The position numbers were made by a program, and so were the translations under genes. Shown here one piece after another: positions 22,540-32,573 of a stretch of 64,000 nt of DNA. The stretch lies in NCBI GenBank assembly GCA_902806595.1, contig CADCXC010000012.1, positions 1,138,084-1,202,083 of the forward strand. The letters are read 5' to 3'. Origin of the DNA: Pyrenopolyporus hunteri. Its lineage: Eukaryota > Ascomycota > Sordariomycetes > Xylariales > Hypoxylaceae. How positions within the stretch are numbered: the first letter of the stretch is position 1; each line of letters begins with the position of its first letter. The notes under the pieces are model-generated. The model made no database searches. It saw only the letters and a list, made by a program, of their open reading frames with translations, and was not told the DNA's origin.

Positions 22540-24848
22540 ATGGCGTTGATGACAAAAGCTGACATTCGGCTTCATCTATTGTGTATCTTTTTTGCGATCG
22601 GTTCTTTCGTCTGGGGGTAAGTTTCCCAAGCTTGCCGAATATGCTTGCGTTCTCTAGTTGAAATTTTAACCGTCACCCCCTCGCAATGACTCAAAGATCG
22701 AAAATTATCCCTCAAAACTCGGTTGAAACTAGATTGTTCGTGAGGGGATTAGAAGCTAATATGTGCCGCTCCTTCTAGCTATAATGTCGGCATCCTCTCA
22801 TCCGTTCTGGTCCACCCAGGATTCGTCAAGGCGATGGGCGATCTAACGCCGTCGCGGAAAGGAGTAATCACTGCTATATATTATCTTGGGACATGGTGCG
22901 TGTCTTATGCCCTTGCTCACCTGTCGCCCTCTACCTGTTGCGTAAACTAATACCATTCATAGTGAGTTATTTCAATCTCATAAAATGTTGGCTCGTGTTA
23001 GCTCATTTCGAATTTCGGAGGGGGTTCACTCTGAGATGGCTATCCGTGGTCCTTAGAGCTTACGATACGCTTCCGACGAGCGAAATATTCTGCTTCTTTT
23101 CAAAGCTAAGGGGTAGCAGGGTTAAGTTACGTCTTCATCTCTCACCCAGCAAGTGATGTTTTCGGGAGGCGATACGCAGCCTTGGCGGGCATCCTCACAG
23201 TTGCAGTTGGCAATGCCTTTGAATGCGGTGTAACGGGCTCGGGTGCGTATGCTATGATGATTGTGGGCCGAATCATATCTGGCATCGGTGTTGGCATGCT
23301 GTCAACCTCAGTACCCTTATATCAGAGGTTCGTTACCCCCGTCCTCCTTCCCTCTATTACTCGCAGTTCGATGGCTTGGACCTAGCCGTGCTAATAAAAA
23401 TTGGTTCATAGCGAGGTTTCTCCAGCCGGAAAACGAGGCAAATATGTTGTTCTCAACCATGTGGGTTTCGTTGCCGGCTTAGCCTCTGGGTTTTGGTAAG
23501 CGGACCGAATCTTTTTTCGAGTTGCCCTGAAAAAGATCCGCTAACATAGCTTTTGACAGGGTCGGGTACGCAGTAACCTTTTGGGATGCTACTGGGTACG
23601 CCATTTACGTATCGTGGCGGGTTTCCCTCGCTGTTATACAGGTTCCGTGTTTTATTTTCGGAGTCGGGCTCCCATTCCTCCCCGAGACGTAGGTTGTCCA
23701 GCCCCGCGCCGTGCGCTGCGCGAAAGCTATAAGTCCCGGGCAGGAATACTAATAGAGGAATAGCCCAAGATGGCTCATTGAGCACGGTCATTACGAGACG
23801 GCTCGGAAGTCGCTCCATTGGCTGCGAGAAGGTAGTTTTACGGAGTCGGAGATAGAGGACGAGCTGACACGAATCCGGGAGAACGTGGAGACGCATCGTG
23901 CTTCGGGGGAAACGACCTGGTTATCTTTATTCCGTGAGCGGAACCTGTTCGAGAGGCTGTGGCGCGCATCACTACTTCAATTCATGGCACAGATGTGTGG
24001 AGCTACCGCCATGAAATATTACCTACCGACACTATTCGCGAAGCTCGGCCTGCCTACGCGTGTAACATTGTTGGCGGGTGGCATTGAGTCGACCCTCAAA
24101 ATCGGCATGACAGTCATCGAGATGTTTCTCATCGATCGCCTTGGTCGGCGAGTAACCTTAACCGCGGGGTGTGTCGCGATGGGCGTCGGCATGTTGGTGA
24201 GTCGATCTGACCTACGACGACGGGCTCCTTTTCCCACGACGCGGACCGTTGACTAACATGTATTTCAATCCAAGATCAACGGAGCATTGGGTCAGGTATA
24301 CCCGGATAACACAAACAGGGCAGCTGACGTTGTTTGTATCGTGTTTATCTTCATATACGCGTTAGGGTACAGCATGGGCTTCGGACCTGCAGCCTGGGTG
24401 TATGGTTCTGAGGTGGGTGCTATTCGAGATTCGTCCTGAACATTGACCGGCTGACGGCGAAATGAAGATATTCCCTACGTCCGTCCGCGCACGAGGGCTT
24501 AACTTTTCTGCATCAGGCGGGGCTATCGGCTCTATTGTCGTCGCTCAAGTCTGGCCGGTCGGCATCGACACAATCGGATCTAAGATTTACTTCTTCTTTA
24601 TGGCTGTTAATTTCGTCTGCATCCCGGTAAAGTTTCTTTCTCCTTCTCTGGACTGAATTTTCGTCTGGTATCGTATTCTAACTATCAACATCTAGATTAT
24701 CATTCTTTTCTATCCCGAGACTAAGGGGCGACCGTTAGAGGACATGGACCTGCTATTCAATAAGGCCATCGGAGGAATTGGCGAGGATATCGACGAACAC
24801 TCCGAACCCGTACTACCGAAGAATGTGAGGAGTCAGTCACAGGACTGA
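22540..24848 (+). CDS. MFS sugar transporter (hexose/polyol-type permease)
   Basis: Plasma-membrane sugar permease of the sugar porter family, 498 aa. Exons: 22540-22616, 22779-22894, 23120-23327, 23412-23495, 23560-23688, 23764-24196, 24275-24412, 24468-24626, 24696-24848; all phases fit. Signature motifs: FVWGYNVGILSS (span 1), SDVFGRRYA (loop 2-3), VPLYQSEVSPAGKRG, PETPRWLIEHG before the central loop, IDRLGRR (loop 8-9), WVYGSEIFPTSVRARG, and PETKGRPLEDMD after span 12. The apparent stop just after LPFLPET is inside a GT-AG intron (23689-23763). The second intervening sequence (22895-23119) is best explained as a twin intron (separate entry). The position next to the PL4 lyase suggests uptake of a pectin sugar such as rhamnose or galacturonate, but that is inference only. 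Confidence 0.88.
22895..23119 (+). other. Probable stwintron (intron nested in the donor site of another intron)
   Basis: Exon 2 ends ...TATCTTGGGACAT at 22,894. G 22,895 is base 1 of the outer donor. An internal intron of 67 nt runs 22,896-22,962: GTGCGT donor, ACTAAT branch-like site, CATAG acceptor. Its removal joins G 22,895 to T 22,963, making GTGAGT, a strong donor. The outer intron then runs to the CAG at 23,117-23,119 (158 nt in total). The exon join T|GG gives TGG, and the protein continues GTWLSYVFISHPASDVFGRR, exactly the family pattern. Removing 22,896-23,119 as a single intron would shift the frame by one and hit a stop. This type, with the split between donor bases 1 and 2, is known from spliceosomal twin introns of filamentous ascomycetes. 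Confidence 0.8.
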
Positions 24849-25327
24849 GACTCTGAAGAAACCTGGTTCATTCATCGACGAGTTGGAATTGACCACGACC
24901 TATCTTGAGCTTTCCAATGAAAGTAATGTGACTCTCCGAGTAGGAAGTAACTCAATATATCTGACGGACGCTGGGTATAGTGAGACGGTTATAATCGGTC
25001 GTGGGTTTCAACTCACTGAAGTATCTATCCCTGACATCATGACCCCCAGTGCTTCGGAACAAGCATAGACGTCCAAATTTACACCTACCTAGAAACAGAT
25101 ATCAATAATATACTGCTAGTCGAATACCTGGTAGCCTTTGGAGCCATGAAAATGACGATAATTGACAAGTCGAAAGCGCAGAGAGAAACGAGGAATTAAG
25201 AGGAGAAACATAAGAAAACAAATAAAATCGAATTTCGCTGGTATCTACCGAAACGCCTTCCCAATGCTGTTCGCTGTTAACCCACCGTATTCTTAATCGA
25301 AATACTGATTGACTGTTCGTACATCTC
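24849..25327. other. Intergenic, convergent 3' ends
   Basis: 480 bp between the sugar transporter and the peroxin gene. A 61-codon frame (24,883-25,068) begins shortly after the transporter stop and shows no family features. Nothing else is seen. Confidence 0.5.
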
Positions 25328-27243
25328 TCATTCGAGTCCCATCTGGGCTTCATCACCAATGCCCCATTGGCCTTGGTCCTTCTGGTGTCCCTGGATCTCT
25401 AGCTCGAGAGCCGGAGTAAGGCTCCCTTCGCCGTCGTCTGTCGAACGCAGGCTAGCAGTCTCGCTCGCGCGCCTTGATCTATGTGTGCCGCCCGTGGTAC
25501 GCCGACGTAACGAAGGGGCGGATGACCTGAACCTGGCAGATCTCGATGATGTGCTCAGCACCGAAACTGCGTCGTCTTCCTCTCTTGGCTCGCCCTTAGT
25601 ATGGTCTCGATCCACCGATGCGGCTGCACTCGACGCGGACAAGCTAGACGCTGTTTGTATCTTATCCGAGCTAAGTGTCGAAACCGGAGGCGGTCGAGCG
25701 GGCAACTCGGGCGGCGGGGGAGACACCCCATCGTCTGAAACTTCAACGAGCTCGGCGTCGCGATACCATTTACGGCGGCGCGTCCAACGGCCCCATCCGT
25801 CGTTGCCTCTGCGGCCGTTCTGCCACTGTTCCGTTATTCGTGAGTAAGGTGCAGCTTGTTAAACCGGGGCGTAGGCATGCAACCCACCTTATTGTCATAG
25901 AAAATCCACCCGTTCTTCCCTGCGTCCGTGTCATAGGCCGCCTCGTCCAGATCGGGAGCGCCGTCGACCCGCCATTTGCTCCCCTCGACCCATCTCCACC
26001 TTGCACGACCATCCTCTACCTCGGGGAGTTCGAATTCATCTTTCGGAGGGACAGGGTTGTTGTGTTCGTCCGTCCATGCCGCACGTTCATAGGCGAACAG
26101 ACTGTTCGTCCAGCCTAGCCCTAGCCAGCGCCGCTGATTTTCGTAGATAATAAAAGTGAATCGCACGCCCGAGTCCTTGGTTCCGGAGTGACCGGTACGA
26201 TGAAGAGCCGCGGTAAGGGCGGATGCCGATACCTTTGCGGTCCCGCGTGATTGTTTCGCCTTGGAATTCGTTACCGGATCGGCTTGCGCGCCGTTCACAC
26301 CTCGGGACTTCGTCTTGGCCGGTTCCTCGAATTGCAATCCCGTTACTAACCTCGCGAGCCGCCGCATGGTCGCGCTCCGCCATAGCAGCGTCCGGGATAC
26401 CCGGCAGACTCTCGAATGCCAGGTAAGTACCAGGGTGCCAAATACCAACACCACCCTCTTGGTCGTTATGATTCTCAGCGGAGGAAGCGTAAGGACGATC
26501 CAAGCGGGGGTGATGGCTAGTATGCGAACGAAGAGCGTCGTAAGCGCGGGTCTCGTGGTGGCGCTGGTGGCCGTTCGCTGGGTAGATAGGAAGTCGGTCA
26601 TCTCGAGCAGAGGCTCCAGAAGTATATTACACCTAGTGGTGAAGACCTTGACAGTGTCGACAATCTCGTCCAAGGTCTTCTGGTGCCTCGTACTGGTGAT
26701 TTCGCTTGCGTTACGCTGATGCAAGCTGCCCGCACCTCCCCCGGTAGACGCGCCCGACGTCTTCTTTTCCCTGCTATTCGCCACGCTCGGATGTTCGGCC
26801 CAGCCACTGCTCGACAAAGGGCTGTATCGTCGCCCGTACATTCCCGCTATAAGGCCCATGACCACAACGATAGGGCCGGCGAACCGCACGACGACGTCTC
26901 CATATTGTACAGCCGCCCAGAACACAACAAGCAGCAGGAAGCTTTCCCACGGGTCACCGGTAGTCCAAGTCAACAAACCCACTAGCTTGTTCAGGGGCAG
27001 GAGGAAAGGATGGCTGTAAGCAAGGGCGCGGGTAATCTGGGGCGGCGTAGCGAGCAGCAAAGGCGACTTCTGGTGTACGAGAATAGTCGACCTCCGCTTG
27101 GCGGCCGAGGCGGCGGTGGAAAGGTTCGCGGGGGAGAAGGAGGCGTACGTCGGAGGGGCGTAGGTGGGAGGGAGATCAGAAGGGGTAGTAGCAGTAGCGG
27201 AGCCATCGACGTCGCCGCGCGGAGCAGTTTTCGGGGTCGACAT
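25328..27243 (-). CDS. Pex23-family peroxisomal membrane protein (dysferlin-domain peroxin)
   Basis: Integral membrane protein of the Pex23/Pex30-32 group, which acts at ER-peroxisome contacts and controls peroxisome number and size. Exons on the minus strand: 27243-25888 and 25825-25328, with a 62-nt intron (GTGGGT...GGAACAG) inside the dysferlin domain; 617 aa. Residues ~65-140 form the membrane part (TPPQITRALAYSHPFLLPLNKL, then two hydrophobic hairpin segments LLLVVFWAAVQYGDVVV and GPIVVVMGLIAGMYGRRYSP). The dysferlin domain starts at ~345 (VRFTFIIYENQRRWLGLGWTNSLFAYERAAWTDE) and closes across the intron with WRVDG ... GWIFYDNK|WQNGRRGNDGWGRWTRRRKWYRDAELVE. A low-complexity S/T/R-rich tail follows. 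It is convergent with the sugar transporter. Family is firm; the specific paralogue is not resolved. Confidence 0.88.
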
Positions 27244-29056
27244 GTGGGTCAGCCAAGGGGTGTCCTAGAGTGCGAAAGCAACAGAGGGGAGATGGTTAGC
27301 CTCAGTGCGCAGCCATGTTAAGATGGTTATGGAGTGATCCTATTCGTTTTTTGCCTTGCGTGGGTACTATGTAAGTGAGAAAGCAGGTGGGCGCTAAAGA
27401 ACTGGGGGTGAAGGGTTCGAGGGAAATGCCGAGGCTTATTACACATTGTTCATCAAGCGATCTGATGACGCCTTCATTAAAGAAGGGGAGACCAGGCCAA
27501 CAGAAGGGATGCGCATGTATGTGCAGGAGGGAAAATGGGGATTTTGGCATGGGAAAAATCCCATATCATGTAAACCCGAGATAGATACCTAGATAGATAC
27601 CTAGGTATATTATTAGGCGGAAACGAGAATGACGAGCAACTTACCAGAGCAGCCATCAAGGGCCGTAGTATGGAAATAGGTTCACGGAGTTTGTTAATGC
27701 GCGCGAACCGCCCCAGGTGTTGAGGCAATAGCTAAAAATGCTTATTAGGTCATGTATGAAACCTACCCAGGTAGGCGATAGGTATTAAATTTAACATGTA
27801 GCCGGCTGATGAGAAGGGCGCAGAGAGATACAATAAGTAGAGAGTTCCTTCCCGGCCCTGCCGCTGTCCCTGCTGCCGTCGTCGTCGCTGCCGTTCCGTT
27901 GCGGTCACGACGTCATTTAACGATGATAGGTGGTATCTCCGTCGTGGAACTGTACTGTTCGGTACATGTTTAGGTAGGTAGGTACCTATATATACGGGTT
28001 CAGGCATGCAACAATAGGTAGCTGCACGTTTACCCACGATATAGCGAGGAATAGGGAGAAAGAGATGGGAAATAAAAGGAATAAAAAAAGGAAAAAGGGA
28101 TGTCCAGCATTCATCTTACTCATAATCGATAATTACAGGTAGGTAGATATTTAGAAGAGGCACAATTTCCTTCTGATTCTCTTGGGGTTACGTATGTCCC
28201 GTATTGTATGTATGTACAATACAATACCTAGGACGTATGTAGGTACCTATGTTTCATACCTAGGTAGGTATCAGAGGCATGTAGCGAAGACATTACGCGC
28301 CAATATCTCTCACATGCTCGGGCAGGTACGACATTCATACACTGCCACCTACATAGGTAGGTAGGTACATTTATTTTGGCACCTACCTAGAGTGGTATCA
28401 ATTGCCTATTTTATCTAGCTCAATTACCCGATATAGCTTAATTTTGTAACCCTAGCGAAGATTTCAGGTGGTACATGTAGGTATTCAGCTGTATGTATTC
28501 TCGTGTTATGAATCGGGGGCACTAGCTACCTGGTAGCTTAGGTAGGTACCTAGCTAAACCCATCCGACCTCTTCCTCGGTATTTTCACATGTGATGACTT
28601 ACATCCATCCACACATACGTCTATAGGTTTACATGTGCATATTATATATCTAGGTGTCCTACGAATTTCATAGGTAGATTCTTCTAAATATAAAAGCAAC
28701 CCCTATGATGAAGTCGACTTGAGCCTTTTCGTTAACACAACCCCAGGTATCTGGGTAGGTACCTAGGTAAGCAGTTCAAGTTTATGACTACCTACCTACC
28801 TTACCTACCTAGGTGCCACTTAAGGTATCCATGTGCATATTTACGTCTGGCGTCAACGGCCAAGAACCTCGTAAAAACTTCGTAAAGTATTAAACTAGAT
28901 GGCAGGTGCCCTCGGTCTTCCCGTGGCGTAACAGGCTTATATGGGCTTACTTCCTATCACCCTTGTCTCCGTCGATTCCAGCGCCGGGGATCTCCCGTCA
29001 TCCCGGATTCTATCGTTAAGTGACTAAATACATAGTCTGATTGCCACCGAGATATG
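27244..29056. other. Intergenic, rich in TAGGTACCTA palindromes
   Basis: 1.8 kb without a supported gene. It has repeated clusters of CCTAGGTAGGTACC-type palindromes (about 27,583-27,612, 27,765-27,785, 27,970-28,000, 28,135-28,150, 28,225-28,275, 28,350-28,395, 28,530-28,560, 28,745-28,815). Short frames across it look random. Confidence 0.55.
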
Positions 29057-32000
29057 TTACGACTCTAGGCATTTGATGTCGGGATTCACGCTTCGAAGCC
29101 ACCGAATGAACCCGCGTCCTTGAATTTTGCCGATCTCGAGCTTGCTTCCCCGACTTCGGTCGAACACAAGTCTCCACAATGAGCCATTGTTGTTCTTCAA
29201 CGTGTATACGCTGTTCCCGTTCGATCCCGAGATTATGTCTCTCGAGAAACCGGATATGTCCATCGGATCGATCTTAACGTCTATCGGGCCCCGCCAGGTC
29301 GCCACCAATCTTCGCTCACCGTCGTAGAAGAGTTTAAGACAATTCTCTTGCTCGCCCCGCCTCTCCCACGAGACAAATCCGTTGCTATAGCGAGACAGTT
29401 CGAAGTCGGCATTGCCGGACGACAACGCGACTTCTATAGCATTACTTGGATGTTTATCGGTAGGACCCGGAACGCTCGATGCCGCCGGGAAGATTGTAGA
29501 CGAAGAAGCCGTCCCATCGTCAGGTAGTGAGTTTTCTTTCTGACCATTCGCTTTATTCTCATCTTGCATACTTTGCGCTGGCACGGCCTTATTCGGGCTA
29601 CGTGCTTGCCTATTTTCGGCGAGCGGCCCCCTAACGCCCACCATGATTTCCGCCCTCACCTCCTCTGTCTCATCCTCGTTCCCGACATCGAGCACCCGCT
29701 TTGACCCGGAAGCGTGCGTGTGCCTGCAAGTATCGCGCTGGGCTTCTGGACGCGCGTCCGCCTTAGCATCACTAGAAGCCCCTCGGCTAAATGACGGCAT
29801 CCCTTCGTTTGAGTCTTCGGCGCATATCATCTCGCTTCCCTCTAATTCGGGTGTAGCTGCGCCAGAAACATCCTTAGTAGCAATTGCAGAGATCGTCCTA
29901 GATCGTATTATGTCAGACACTCCGTTATAGGGTGCGCTGGCGGCTCTATCTCCTGAAGGTAGCTGAGCAGAAGAGGGAGCACAGGGCGCAGAGTGTTGTC
30001 TTATAGGTTGTTGACTATCTAATACCGTCTTAGGGAGATAGGATTGGATTGGACCGAGAGCTTGCCTAGTGGTATGGTTCGAATTATCTTCAGCGGCCTG
30101 CGCTTTTCTAGGATCCTCGTCGCTGTCCCTATTGTTTAGGAATGAGTTATTCAACTCGATAGCACGTTGCATCGCTTGAAATGCGCCTTCTCCTCGTGGC
30201 TCTGTTGTGTCGGATACGGCACTTCTACGTGTTTTCTGCGGATGTCCTTGCGCCTCCGGTGCCGGGTCAAGCGGTTGGACCGATTGGTCGGCGCTCTCTG
30301 CACTTCGTAGGCCATAGAATGCCCAGGGACGGCCAGCATCGCCGTGATTTGTAAGGGATAGAAAAGCCTGGTCTAGACCCCTCTTGTTGCGACTATCAAA
30401 ATAGGTGCGTCGTTCTTCCACATCACCAGCTGAAAGCTCGAGTGGCGTCGATCGCTTCTCCAAAGTATCTAGGGCGCCATCAGGATTCCTACGGCCTTTA
30501 AGAGGGTTGCCACCGGGCTCGGGCTCGGATTCAGAGGCCGAATAGTCTTCATCGCCGGGAATTTCGCCCCCTTTCTCGCGCCATTCCTCCATTAGCTTCT
30601 CCGTGTCCGCTGTAGCAGTAGATACAGATTCCAAGTCGGAATCGGAGCCCGGGGTATCTTGATCATCACCAACCGTCGGTAAATCATCACGTATAATACT
30701 CGGAAGAGACTCGCGTTCTATAACATAGAAAAGACACTATTAGCAGATCCGTTAAGAGGAACGATAGCGAGAGCGGGAGCGATGATAATAATAGACTAAA
30801 GTCTTAAGAAGGGCTCAACAGCCAGGATCGTGATCAAGGAGAATGTGGAATGGCCAAAGTCACTCGGGAAGCGTTCGAGTAAAATAACTTACCTTGAAGC
30901 CGCCCTTTTTCTCTATCCTCCCACGTGCTAAAGCCTTCCCGCTCGGCAATCCAACGACGAGCAGCATTGAAAGGGTGGTCCGGTCCGGTTGGTGCCTTGC
31001 GTTGATACAGCGGGAATCGAGTCAGATCCCGAGCCGCGAGCCATCCTACGGTCTGGGACTCGTCGAAGAACATGACGGGAAACTTCCTCGACTCTACCTT
31101 CGGGCCGCCATTCTCATATCCCGGCGCCCAATCTACTATCTTATTTGATTCGTAGATGTAGCAGCTCGGCGGATGCGACCTCTTCTCAAGCAGACCGGTC
31201 GCGTTAAGGGTAGGGGTGCCCTTCAAGCCGCTCCCGTTCTGGCTATCCCATCCGAGAATCATGACCGGATAGATTTGAGTGCTATCTTTCTGATGCTGGT
31301 TGCTTCTCCAGTTGCCATGATAGATATGGAAAGTCTTGGGGTTGGTAATGACACGGTGTGAGCCGCGTAAACTCGAAAGAGCGGTGGGTGTGCTTGATAC
31401 GCTTGACCTCTCGCGCCCCTCAATCATCGGCTTCTCCGACGTCGTTGTTCCGGGGGTTAACCTCGCGTCTGAATTCCCCGCATAAGGCGAAGACGATCTG
31501 GCAAACTCCTCGGCCCTAGCTTGTTGCTTTTTACTCTCCTTCATGATCTGATACCTCGATTTGACGACGGCTGGTTTATACCCGCTCGCGTAAGCTTCCT
31601 CGGCAACCTCATTGTTCAGTCTTGCCAGGGTTTCGGTGCAGTCTACTACTAGGTAACCGAGCGCCTTCACAGCCGAGTCTCTATTTCTATCGGGGAAGCC
31701 ATGACTTATCCCATTGAGGTGTTTAGCGGCGCCCATGATGGAATTCCGCGTAAAACGAACCCCGTGCTCCTCGCACTTTAGAATGTACCATTTCTGACTA
31801 CCGCTAGGCCATTCCACAATCGTATCCTTGTGTTCCGCTCTGCCATCCTGGTAGACTTCGTCGAACCTAATAGTCCGACACGCAGAACGGGTGGATTCAG
31901 CCAGGGGCGTATCATTAGGAGTACGGAGGGGATTTACCGAGGTGTCAACCCGTAGTCGCTTGGAGGGAGACTCCCTGGACACGGATGCTCTCCGCTTTTG

Positions 32001-32573
32001 CGTTAGGATGCGCATAATCAGACGCCGCTCACCGGAGACGGTTTCGTGCTGAACGGTGCAGGTCAGGGGCTTGCTCAGTTTAGGCGTCTGGCTCCGAGAC
32101 TTGGTGGGGGTCCACGACGTAGGTTGATCACCATTCCGTAAGCTACTAGGTTCCGTAGTCCCATCTTGAGGCGGCGGGATACCATCGTTTCCGGCACTAA
32201 CAGAGTTACGCAGGCCGTCGTTGCTAATTTTATAAACGCTGAGTTTCTCATGATATGCAATTTCATGGCGGACATATTCCTCTCTATGAGACTTTTCGAT
32301 GAGCTCGATCCGCTTCTGGTAACCGGTTTGAATCTGTTGTAAGTCATGCCGGAGGCTCTTTTCGACCATGGGACCGATGACATCACTGTACAAGGCCGGC
32401 GGCACAGTCTCCTTCAGCTTCCGCAAATTCCTTTCGCTGCTTTCTCTAAGCTCCTTCTTCTCTTTTCCTAGAAGATCTTCTTGGAACGCGAGATTCGCTT
32501 TATGTTTTTCTATCATGCCACGTCTCTCTCTTCCCCAAGACTGGTGGAAATCCAGAACGGCCGATGGGTCCAT
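29057..32573 (-). CDS. Large uncharacterised fungal protein, probably nuclear
   Basis: I do not recognise a named family. Exons on the minus strand: 32573-30893 and 30717-29057; the 175-nt intron (CAAG|GTAAGT ... TTATAG) joins GRLQ-E-RESLP in phase, making one 1,113-aa protein out of what look like two frames. ATG 32573 begins MDPSAVLDFHQSW; the frame is open further 5' but has no other ATG. Residues ~15-140 are a charged coiled coil (EKHKANLAFQEDLLGKEKKELRES ... KRIELIEKSHREEYVRHEIAYHEK). At ~195-225 is a basic stretch (QKRRASVSRESPSKRLRVD) that could be a nuclear signal. A folded middle region carries EWPSGSQKWYILKCEEHGVRFTR, and YPVMILGWDS ... FPVMFFDESQTVGWLAARDLTRFP resembles a chromatin-type beta-barrel in spacing. 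The second exon is acidic and disordered, then ends in a conserved-looking globular tail (FELSRYSNGFVSWERRG ... IRWLRSVNPDIKC). Function unknown. Confidence 0.75.

Noticed and set aside
22896..23119. One ordinary intron between exons 2 and 3 of the sugar transporter
   Set aside because: It shifts the frame by one base and hits a stop; the twin-intron reading gives the family sequence exactly.
23688..23764. In-frame stop after LPFLPET in the sugar transporter, suggesting a pseudogene
   Set aside because: A GT-AG intron (23,689-23,763, with an ACTAAT branch site) removes it and restores PETPRWLIEHG.
25359..25847. 162-codon plus-strand frame opposite the peroxin gene
   Set aside because: Shadow of the Ser/Arg-rich tail of the peroxin on the other strand.
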